59,278 nt of DNA. Source: JBOFCO01 sp051646105 (GTDB lineage Bacteria; Pseudomonadota; Alphaproteobacteria; Rhodobacterales; Rhodobacteraceae). Under the pieces are notes generated by a model, which did not search any database, had not been told where the DNA came from, and was given only the letters and a program-made list of their open reading frames with translations. The stretch covers positions 1-59,278 of the forward strand of contig JBOFCO010000002.1 in assembly GCA_051646105.1 (NCBI GenBank). The letters are read 5' to 3'. How positions within the stretch are numbered: position 1 is the first letter of the stretch; each line of letters starts with the position of its first letter. Both the position numbers and the translations under genes were made by a program. Positions 26,134-34,400 of the stretch are shown here, piece by piece.

Positions 26134-27663
26134 ATGAGCACTCAGGACCAGTTTGCGCGATCAGGCCAGGGCGCTGCACAAATGCGCGTCAGCGGTGCCG
26201 ATGCGTTTCGTGCCGCGCCGACGCAGCAGGATGTTACTGCATCCTGGAAGATCGTTCTGTTCTTTCTGTCGATCATTGCGCCGTTTTTCATCAACATCGG
26301 GTCAATTTCGTTGCCGCCCTACCGGGCGCTGCTGCTGGTGACGCTGATCCCGACCGGGATAGCCTGGCTGTCAGGCAAGTACGGAAAGCCCGGACTGCTG
26401 GATTGGATGGTGGTCGGCTTTACGCTTTGGGCGTCGCTGTCGTTCTTCAAGGTACACGGCGTGGCCAAGATCTATCAGCAGGTTGGCTTCACCATTATCG
26501 AAACCATGGGCGCCTATCTTCTGGGTCGCGCCCTGATCCGCAATGCGCCAAGCTTTCATCGCTTTGTGCGTATCCAGTTCATAACAATACTCGTCCTTTT
26601 GCCGCTGGCACTGATCGAAACCCAGACCGGTGACCCGATAATCCTGACCATGCTTCAGGGTATCATCCAGACCCATCCGATCATCACCTATGAACCGCGG
26701 CTTGGTCTTGAGCGCGCCCAGACCATCTTTCAGCACCCGATCGTCTACGGCATATACGTCGCCAGCAGCTTTGGACTGGTGTTTTTCGCGCTGTCGCCAA
26801 ACTCCAACTTTACTCAGCAGGTTCGGCGTGGGGCGATCATCGTCGTTGCTACTGTCTGCTCCGTGTCCTCGGGTGCCTTCATGGCGCTGATCCTGCAATG
26901 GATCCTGATGGGCTACGATTGGGTTCTGCGTTCGGTCAAGGCACGGTGGCGGATGTTCGCGATTGCCTTTGCCATTCTCTATCTGGGCATCGACCTGCTT
27001 TCCAACAGGACGCCGTTCCACGTCTTTGTGACCTATCTCGCCCTAGATACCTCTACTGCCTATAACCGCATTCTGATTTTCACCTACGGATCGCAGGTGG
27101 TGAAAAGCAATCCGATCTTTGGCATCGGCATCAACGACTGGCCAAGGCCGTTCTGGATGTCGCCCAGTGTTGACAACTTCTGGCTGCTTATGGCGATGCG
27201 ACACGGCTATCCCGGCCTGATCCTCAGCCTGGGATTCTTTGCCGTTCTGATCCGAAAGCTGTCACGGACGGTCCTGCATGACCGTGCCAAACGATTGATC
27301 CGCCAAGGCATCCTGATTTCTTTGGGCGGGCTGCTGGTGGCGGCGGCGACCGTTCACCTTTGGGGCCCGATCTATGTCTGGGTCTATTTTCTGGCAGGTG
27401 CATCGATCTGGCTGCTGGACCCCGATCCGGAACCGGGCGCGGATGATGGAGGCGAAACGCCACCGCAACCCAACCAGCCCCAACGCAGCTCTCGTTTCAC
27501 GCGGTTCGCCCCCCGGCATCACCGGGCGGGGACAGCGCCCGGCTTACGGACGGCCGGTGACGGCCTGCCGCAGCATCCACCCGCAGCGCAAGAAGCGCAG
27601 CCTGAACAGCGTGCCAAGTCCACGCAGCCGCTCCGAACCAGAGGCAAGCCTCGGGCTGAATAG
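26134..27663 (+). CDS. O-antigen ligase/polymerase-family membrane protein (Wzy-like)
   Basis: 509-aa polytopic inner-membrane protein with about 10-12 helices from residue 30 onward. The typical Wzy_C/WaaL region lies at roughly residues 310-345, with a periplasmic loop (TSTAYNRILIFTYG, NPIFGIGINDWPRPFW). It would polymerise or ligate EPS repeat units delivered by the flippase. The ATG at 26134 is chosen because helices begin soon after it, but its ribosome site is weak and upstream starts exist in frame. The last 80 residues are hydrophilic and Pro/Arg/Gln-rich. The final 120 bp overlap the convergent GT2 gene, so the natural C-terminus may be shorter. Confidence 0.82.
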   Translation: MSTQDQFARSGQGAAQMRVSGADAFRAAPTQQDVTASWKIVLFFLSIIAPFFINIGSISLPPYRALLLVTLIPTGIAWLSGKYGKPGLLDWMVVGFTLWASLSFFKVHGVAKIYQQVGFTIIETMGAYLLGRALIRNAPSFHRFVRIQFITILVLLPLALIETQTGDPIILTMLQGIIQTHPIITYEPRLGLERAQTIFQHPIVYGIYVASSFGLVFFALSPNSNFTQQVRRGAIIVVATVCSVSSGAFMALILQWILMGYDWVLRSVKARWRMFAIAFAILYLGIDLLSNRTPFHVFVTYLALDTSTAYNRILIFTYGSQVVKSNPIFGIGINDWPRPFWMSPSVDNFWLLMAMRHGYPGLILSLGFFAVLIRKLSRTVLHDRAKRLIRQGILISLGGLLVAAATVHLWGPIYVWVYFLAGASIWLLDPDPEPGADDGGETPPQPNQPQRSSRFTRFAPRHHRAGTAPGLRTAGDGLPQHPPAAQEAQPEQRAKSTQPLRTRGKPRAE

Positions 27664-28407
27664 CACCTTTGGCGCATGGGCAACGGCGCTTGCGGGCATC
27701 ATCAGTGCCCGCACGGCCCATTTCAGCCGTGCCTTGCCGTTCGTTCCGCCCAGTTCGTACATTTCACGGGTAATGCGCCGCCATTTCTTTTCCAGCGCTG
27801 GCCAGTCGCGCCGTGTCGGATGACTGACGGCAAGCGTTTCGGCCGCGATGATCTTGTATCCCTTGGCGCGCGCGCGCAGGCACCACTCGGCATCCTCTGA
27901 CACACCGTTGATGAAGTCACCCACATCCAGAAACACCTTGCGAGAGGTGACAAGGTTGGCGGTGACCGAGAAGTGCTTCTTTTCGATATACTCCCGCCAA
28001 TTGAAGGCAAAGATCGTCTCGAACGCCTCTGCCCCTGATCGCGGCGGCGGCGTTTCATCAAAAACATCGATGCGCCCACCGATCAGGTCCGCACTGCCTG
28101 CCAGTTGTTTTGCGGTGGCCAGCCAATTCGCCGCCGGCACGCAATCCGCGTCGATGAAAAACAGATGCGGGGCCGTGGTTTCATGAACGCCACGGTTGCG
28201 CGCCAGCGCGGCGCCCTTGCCCGGCTCGGTCAGGAACCGCACGCCCGGAAATTCCCCCCGGACAGCATCCAGCGGCTCTGTCGAGGCATTGTCGACGACG
28301 ACGATATCCACATCCTGCGTATCGCGGGCGGTGACACCTGCAAGGCATTTGCGAAGACGCTGCACATCGTTGTAGTGCGGGATGATGACGGCATATTCAT
28401 GGGGCAT
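27544..28407 (-). CDS. Family 2 glycosyltransferase (GT-A fold)
   Basis: 287-aa cytoplasmic or membrane-associated glycosyltransferase. The N-terminal nucleotide-binding region (YAVIIPHYNDVQRLRKCL, VDIVVVDNAST) leads to the metal-binding motif FIDADC near residues 84-89. The acceptor-side ED pair is in GVSEDAEWCLRARAKGYKI. It would add one sugar to the repeat unit; donor and acceptor are unknown. Its 3' end overlaps the plus-strand ligase gene by 120 bp, so transcription from the two sides converges through coding sequence. The first ATG is accepted because the fold starts immediately after it. Confidence 0.9.
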   Translation of the reverse strand: MPHEYAVIIPHYNDVQRLRKCLAGVTARDTQDVDIVVVDNASTEPLDAVRGEFPGVRFLTEPGKGAALARNRGVHETTAPHLFFIDADCVPAANWLATAKQLAGSADLIGGRIDVFDETPPPRSGAEAFETIFAFNWREYIEKKHFSVTANLVTSRKVFLDVGDFINGVSEDAEWCLRARAKGYKIIAAETLAVSHPTRRDWPALEKKWRRITREMYELGGTNGKARLKWAVRALMMPASAVAHAPKVLFSPRLASGSERLRGLGTLFRLRFLRCGWMLRQAVTGRP

Positions 28408-28561
28408 GGCGTGGACGTCCGATCATGGCCGGTTTCGCCATTCCTTAGGCAAGCCGACGTGACGCTGCAATGCGGAATCCTGTCCGATGCCAGAGCTTTG
28501 TGAACAATGCATATCAACAGCAAATATTGTCTATAAATTCGATTGAAGTGGAGACATCAGG

Positions 28562-29392
28562 ATGAACTACCTTCAGATAAGTATCATCTGCCTTGTCGGC
28601 CTGCTGCTGACAGGGTTGGCAGCGATCTGGGCTTATCAGGAATTTGCCGTATATCGCTTTGCGCAGACACCTGACAGACCGGAAACCTCTGGTGTGCCGG
28701 AAGCGCGCGCCATCCAGATCTATGGGACTGACGGGGCACCCCTGACCGTCTGGGTAGTGGAGCCGGCGAAGGACATGCCCGTTCTGATCAGCTTCCACGG
28801 CAACTTCACAAGTATCGGGCCGTCTTTTGCCCGGATGCGGCCCCTGATCGATCAGGGTTTCGGCATTGCCATGCTGGCCTATCGCGGGTCCGCAGGTTTA
28901 CCCGGCAAGACGACAGAGGTGCTGCTACGCGACGACGTAACGACCGTATACGACCAGCTTGACACCATGTTGGGCGAAGCCATCCCCGCCGATCGCCGTA
29001 TCCTTCATGGTTTCAGCCTGGGCACCAGCCCTGCGGTCATGCTGGCGGCGCAGCGGCCCGCTGCCGGCCTGGCGATTGAGGCGGGATATGACAGTCTGTG
29101 CCGGTTCCAGACTCGGCGGCTCCACGGTATTCCGATGTGCTGGCTGATGTGGAAAGAGCGTCATGACGTGATCGATCTGGCGGGGCGGATTACAATGCCC
29201 GTTCTTTTTGTCCACGGGGCGCGTGATCGCGCGATCTATCCCGATTGGGCACGGCGGCTTTATGATGCAATGCTTGGGCCGAAGGAATTCCTGACATACA
29301 AGGATGGCAGTCACGCCGACCTGTTCAGGCACGGGTTTGCCGATGATTTTGCAAGCTTTGCGCTGAATAGCGCGTCAAAAGCAACACCCTGA
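28562..29392 (+). CDS. Membrane-anchored alpha/beta hydrolase (ABHD13/YfhR-like)
   Basis: 276-aa serine hydrolase. An N-terminal signal anchor (ISIICLVGLLLTGLAAIWAY, about 6-25) places the catalytic domain in the periplasm. The oxyanion region is SFHGNFTSIG, the nucleophile is in HGFSLGTSPA (Ser about 151), the acid is Asp in HGARDRAI (about 222) and the His is in DGSHADLF (about 251), so the triad is complete. This subgroup acts on esters or lipids of unknown identity. It is a single gene between a divergent GT2 and a strong terminator, and may trim acyl groups on surface glycans. Confidence 0.85.
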   Translation: MNYLQISIICLVGLLLTGLAAIWAYQEFAVYRFAQTPDRPETSGVPEARAIQIYGTDGAPLTVWVVEPAKDMPVLISFHGNFTSIGPSFARMRPLIDQGFGIAMLAYRGSAGLPGKTTEVLLRDDVTTVYDQLDTMLGEAIPADRRILHGFSLGTSPAVMLAAQRPAAGLAIEAGYDSLCRFQTRRLHGIPMCWLMWKERHDVIDLAGRITMPVLFVHGARDRAIYPDWARRLYDAMLGPKEFLTYKDGSHADLFRHGFADDFASFALNSASKATP

Positions 29393-29395
29393 ACG

Positions 29396-29425
29396 AAAAC
29401 ACCGGCCCACACGGGGCCGGTGTTT
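29396..29425. terminator. Bidirectional intrinsic terminator
   Basis: ACACCGGCCC and GGGCCGGTGT form a 10-bp stem with a short loop, flanked by AAAA on the left and TTGTGTT on the right. It lies between the converging hydrolase and SGNH-RTX genes. Confidence 0.85.
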
Positions 29426-29445
29426 GTGTTGTCTCTGTTCGTGGA

Positions 29446-31122
29446 TCAGATGAGCGTGCCGTCGACGTAAAGCTTGGCATCCGCATCAATCGCGAACTTG
29501 GTGCCCCAGTCATTGCCGCCAAGCTGATAACGTTCGTAGACCTGACCGTCCTTGGTGAAGGTGCCCAGCAGCTTCACGTCGTAGGTGCTGTCGATGCGCA
29601 CGATGTCGCCGGCGTCTGCCTTGATCGTCAGTTCGGCATCCTTGGCCTGACGGATCTGGCGATAGCTCAGGGTCACGTCGTCGGCATACGCATTGGTCAT
29701 GTTGAACGTCTCGACCGAATAGACGGTCACTGCGCGGGCATCGGTCGCAGACTTCGCAGTGAACATCAGTGTATCCAGACCGGTTCCACCGTTGACTGCG
29801 GCATCCGCCTTGTCGAATATGAACACATCCGCGCCATTTCCGCCGACGAGCGTATCGCGGCCCAGACCGCCATCCACATAGTCATTGCCGTCGCCGCCGT
29901 TGACATAGTCATTGCCAGCCTGACCGGTCATGTAGTCATCGGTCGTTCCGCCGCGCAGCGTTTCCGATGCAGACGTGCCGTTGATGGTCTTGTCGTAGTT
30001 GGCCGGCGTGGTGCCGCCCCCCGTGCCGCCACCAGTCGAGCCATCGGTTTTCATACCCGCGTCGACGTTCGACACAGTTGCCCCGGCAGCAAGTTTGACA
30101 ATGCCGGTCACTCCGATGCCGTTGGTCAGAATTTGCGCCACATCGCTGTCGTTCGCATCGCTTCCGACATTCCCGGTGACGAAAGATTTTGTCGCGCTGG
30201 CATCCGCAAAGCGGACACGGTAATCACCTGCATCGACATTGCTGAAAGCGTAGCTGCCATCGGCCTTGGTCGTAGTCGTGGCGACAACGCCAACGCCTTC
30301 TTCCCAAAGATAGACAGTTACCCCGGCCAAGCCACCTTCGCTGTCGTCCATCGAGTTGGCGTTCAAGTCATCGAACATGCGTCCGGTGATCGTCCCGGTG
30401 GATGGCGGCGGGTTGGAAGACCCGTTCAGCATGATCGCGTAGTCCTGAACGGCTTTCCAGGCGATGTCGTACATCATCTGGCCATCAGCCAGCGACACGC
30501 CCTTGGGCAGGAAAGCTGACGGTGCCGGCGGCTTCGTGCCATGCACGGTTGCGAACAGCACCAGCCCCGCAAGATAACCAGCCAGCGGTGACGGGTGGAT
30601 CCCGTCATAGGTCAGCATGTTCTCGGCAGTCTGGCCATTGTCGCCATTGCCATACTTCGCGGTCAGCGCGGTATGTGCTGCTGCATACGCACGGCCGTTC
30701 GGCGAAAGCGCGGCATCATTGTCCTGCGCCATCTTCAGATATGTCTTGTGGACATACTCAAAGTTGTCACCGCCCGAGATGCTGATCTCATGGTCAGGTG
30801 CCCAGATGTTGAAAAACACCACGTCTGTGCCGTTCGCTTGGGCAAGGTTAGCAAACTGCGCGGCATAGGTGGGATCGTTCCCGCCGTTGCCGCCGTTGAT
30901 CACAACGACATCGTAGTTGCCATTTTCAAGCTGGTCCCGCGGATTGTTCGCATCGCTGTCATTCCAGTGCTGCGAAAGCACCGAACCACCGATGTAGTTG
31001 CCATGCCAGTCAATCGTTATCCCCGCCGCTTCGGAAAGCGCAACGAAATTGCCGTCAGAGCTGTAATCCCAGCTAACATTGCTGGCGTACTGGAAAGAAT
31101 TTCCTATGAACAGAACTTTCAT
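29446..31122 (-). CDS. Secreted SGNH hydrolase-SdrD_B-RTX multidomain protein
   Basis: 558 aa without a Sec signal. It starts directly with an SGNH domain (MKVLFIGNSFQYAS near the N-terminus; Asp/His in TYDGIHPSPLAGY near 173-185). A collagen-binding-B/SdrD-like beta-sandwich (GRMFDDLNANSMDD then GLAGVTVYL) and a Gly/Thr linker follow. Four RTX nonapeptides of the GGxGxDxx type bind calcium (GQAGNDYVNGGDGNDYV, DGGLGRDTLVGGNGADVF). The C-terminal region resembles serralysin/hemolysin-type export signals. This predicts type I secretion and calcium-dependent folding outside the cell. No type I exporter is encoded in the window. ATG at 31122 has GGAG about 11 nt upstream. It may deacetylate or otherwise modify the EPS. 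Confidence 0.85.
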   Translation of the reverse strand: MKVLFIGNSFQYASNVSWDYSSDGNFVALSEAAGITIDWHGNYIGGSVLSQHWNDSDANNPRDQLENGNYDVVVINGGNGGNDPTYAAQFANLAQANGTDVVFFNIWAPDHEISISGGDNFEYVHKTYLKMAQDNDAALSPNGRAYAAAHTALTAKYGNGDNGQTAENMLTYDGIHPSPLAGYLAGLVLFATVHGTKPPAPSAFLPKGVSLADGQMMYDIAWKAVQDYAIMLNGSSNPPPSTGTITGRMFDDLNANSMDDSEGGLAGVTVYLWEEGVGVVATTTTKADGSYAFSNVDAGDYRVRFADASATKSFVTGNVGSDANDSDVAQILTNGIGVTGIVKLAAGATVSNVDAGMKTDGSTGGGTGGGTTPANYDKTINGTSASETLRGGTTDDYMTGQAGNDYVNGGDGNDYVDGGLGRDTLVGGNGADVFIFDKADAAVNGGTGLDTLMFTAKSATDARAVTVYSVETFNMTNAYADDVTLSYRQIRQAKDAELTIKADAGDIVRIDSTYDVKLLGTFTKDGQVYERYQLGGNDWGTKFAIDADAKLYVDGTLI

Positions 31123-31471
31123 CTGCAAGGGTCTCCGTGTCATCCCCGTGCGGCGAGTGAAGCCGCAACCGTTTCCCCAAATTTTCTCTCGCGGTGTGGT
31201 TTGCTTGTGACAGTTAAAGGTTAATCAAGTCAAACCGCTCTAATCCGCTTGGGCAGAAAGACGCCAAGACACGGTAACATTGTGGAACAACTTAGTTTTT
31301 TCTTGGGCAACAAAATCCGCGGTTCGCGGTTTGCGCGAGTTCCCGCCGATCGTTTCGCGTCAGCGATCCGAAATCGGGAATTTCACAAATTGTTTCTGAG
31401 AGAATCATCTACTCACGATCCGGCCCCTGGATGTGGGTCGAATCTCCTATCCTACGGAAGATAAAGGCGAG
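31123..31471. other. Intergenic region between the PKS operon and the SGNH-RTX gene
   Basis: About 350 bp between two minus-strand genes. AT-rich segments near 31205-31300 could hold the SGNH-RTX promoter. I see no hairpin strong enough to end PKS transcription, so readthrough into the RTX gene is possible. A 71-codon plus-strand frame here lacks coding features. Confidence 0.35.
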
Positions 31472-34400
31472 TCAGTGCTTCCTATTGATGAGCAGCGCGT
31501 TGATGATGGCCCCGATGCGACCGACAGTGGGTTCGGACATCATGGTGAAATGGTCGCAATCGAACACGTCTGCCCTTATCTTGCCGGTAAGGTAATCATC
31601 CCATCCCAGCTTGGAACCAGCCGCAAGGAACAGAGTTCCCGCCTTTTTGGCCCGGAACATTGCCACATCTCCGCCATAAGGCTTAGGATGATAGGCCGCC
31701 TGAGCGCGCCGATAGGCGCTTGTCAGGCGCTGACCGACCAGTTCATCCGGGATTTTTTCGCCCTTCGCGATCAGATTCTTGATCTGCTCGGACTGTTGGC
31801 CCCCGATTCGCGCCTTTTTCCGGCGCTCCCACCATTCCAGGGTAAAGCGGATATCCCACTTGCGGATGGCCCAAACCTTCTGGGCCAGTGACAGGCCCAT
31901 TTCCGAAACCTGCGGCGCAAGCGTGTCCAGGAAGATCAGTTGCTCCACCTTCTCGCCTTCGGCCACAAGGCGCTGGGCCATTTCAAACGCAACGACGCCG
32001 CCCCCCGAATAGCCGGAAAGCCGATAGGGGCCTTGGGGTTGATATGCCCTTATTGCCGCCAGATAGCGTGCAGCCATCGCTTCGATGGTTTCATCGACCT
32101 CAAGCCCGCCATCGCTTCCAAGCGCCCGCACCCCGATAAAAGGGATCGATCTGTCCAGATAGGCTGCCAGCGGCCGGAAGTTCAGGATGTTCCCGCCCGC
32201 CCCGTGGACGCAGTACAGCGGCATGACTTCGGGACTGCCCTTTGAAATCGTGACAAGCGGGCTCCATTCACTGGCCTTGCGGGCAGGTACCGGCGTTTCT
32301 GCCGTTACGGTTTCGGTCTCTATCCCGCCTTCAGCTCGGACAAGTGCGGCAAGCGCTCCGACAGTCGGCGCCTCGAACAGCGTGGCCAGTGGCAGATTGA
32401 CCCCATATTCCTTGCGGATACGCCCGAACATGCGCACCGCATTCAGCGAATGACCACCCAGTGCGAAAAAGTCGTCTGCATTTCCAACCCCGTTCACACC
32501 CAGGATTTCGCCCCAGATCTCTGCAATACGCGCCGCAACAGGATCGGCGATCTTGTCGCCCGCGCCGCTGCGCCGTTCCGTGACCGGCGCAGCGCGCGTG
32601 GCTTCTGCCATTGCCAGCCGCACCATATCCAGAGAAACCGGCGAAACCACGATCTTTGCCTGATCCTGCGAAAACACACGGGCGAACAGGTCCGGTGCTT
32701 CAGAGGCGCGAATGCCAGTGGTCAGCAACTGTTCTGTCAGCTTGCCAGGGCTTTCCGGGTTGGCCTGAAAAGTACCGCCTTCCACTCCACGCATCGCGAA
32801 ACGCTCTAGAATGACCACCGGCTTGCCTTCCGGCGTTTCAATCACCACGTCAAAGGCGACGAAGCGCCGGGGTTCCTCTGCAACCCGGATCGCACGACTG
32901 CGGACAAGCGGCGGCACCTTGCCCAGAACCCGTATACGCTCCGCCGACATTGGCACATAGACCATGCCACCCGCGCCGCCGTCAGACAGAAGGTTCAGCC
33001 CCACCGTGGCCGCCATGTCCATAAGCGCCGGATGCATCGGATGGGTGGCGGCATCGGCGGCGAATTCGGCGGGAAGCGCAAAATCCCCTTCTGCCATTTC
33101 CGCAGATGTCCGCAATTCGCCGACATTCCGCCAGCGCGGACCAAAGCTGATAAGCTCTTCCTGCGGCGCATGCCCGCTGCGGTCTGATCTGACCAGTGCC
33201 TGCTTCTTGCCAAGCCGGGCCGGAACCTTGGTATCGCGCCCATTGGCGATGCTGATCTGGGCGCGCAGATGCTCTGTCGCCTCTCCCGTCACGCTGGCCT
33301 GACTTTCGATGCGCAGGTCATAGCCCTGACGGATGGGCGAAAGGATGATTGATACCCGGCGTGGCAGTTCCCCCGCGAAAGTCATCGGCAGGGCGAATGA
33401 CAGGCCGGTGATCTCGAACGGACGGTCACCAAGTGTATGGGCTGCTGCAGCCTGGGCAAGTTCCAGATAGCCCGTGCCCGGAAAAACCGGCTGACCCGCC
33501 ACAACATGTTCGGCAACCACCCAATCCGCCATCGGATCAAGCAGCAGACTATATGTTACGATCCCGTCATCCGAAACGTCGTGCTCCCCCAGAAGCGGAT
33601 CGCCTGCTGCGGCTGTGCCATCGCCGGCACCATATGCACGCGCTGCCATGCCCGCGTCGCGCCAAACACCCCAGGCGATCGACAGTCCGTCAGGCCGCGA
33701 GGCCGCAAGCGATTCCAGCATCGCGTTTGCGCCAGCGTAATCGCTTTGCCCGGCCCCGCCCAGAACGACAGAGGACGAAGAGATGACCGCAAAAAAGTCT
33801 AGGCTTCCGGGCGGCAGGGCCCGTGCAAGGTTCAGCCCGCCTTGTACTTTGGGGGCAATGACCGCTGCCGCCTCCTGCAGGGACTTGGCCGAAAGCGGTG
33901 CGTCGTTCAGCGTTCCCGCTGCGTGAATGACACCATGCAACGCGCCGAACGCCTTTCGCGCTTCGTCTATTGCTCCATCCACGGCGGCCGCGTCACAGAC
34001 ATCCGCCGCAACCCAGATCACCTTGCCACCCGCGGCTTCCACCTCCGCCTTGAATTTGGCATCTGCTTTCGCGCGGCGCGACATAAGCACCAGCCGCGCC
34101 CCGACAGTTCGTGCCAGCCACAGGGCCATCAGACGGCCGATGCCGCCATTGCCGCCGGTCAGCAGATAGACGCCTTCGCGCCGCAGGCGCTGCGGCATGC
34201 CTTCGGGCGCGACCACATCCATGGGTTTGCGCTGGCGGACGAAACGTTTTGCACCGCGCAACGCGACCAGATCGGCGGTATCGCCGCCTGCCGCCTCTGC
34301 CAGCAGCGCCGTCACCTGCGCATCGTCCGGCAGGGCCGGCCCGGCATCCAGATCGACATAGGCAGCGGCCAGCCCCGGCACCTCGCGCGGGGCCACGCGC

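Noticed and set aside
29860..30000. Tandem repeat array in the RTX gene as a DNA repeat or CRISPR
   Set aside because: The periodicity comes from coding RTX nonapeptides; there are no spacers.
31249..31464. 71-codon plus-strand frame between the PKS and RTX genes
   Set aside because: No family, weak start context, and a biased composition like other shadows.
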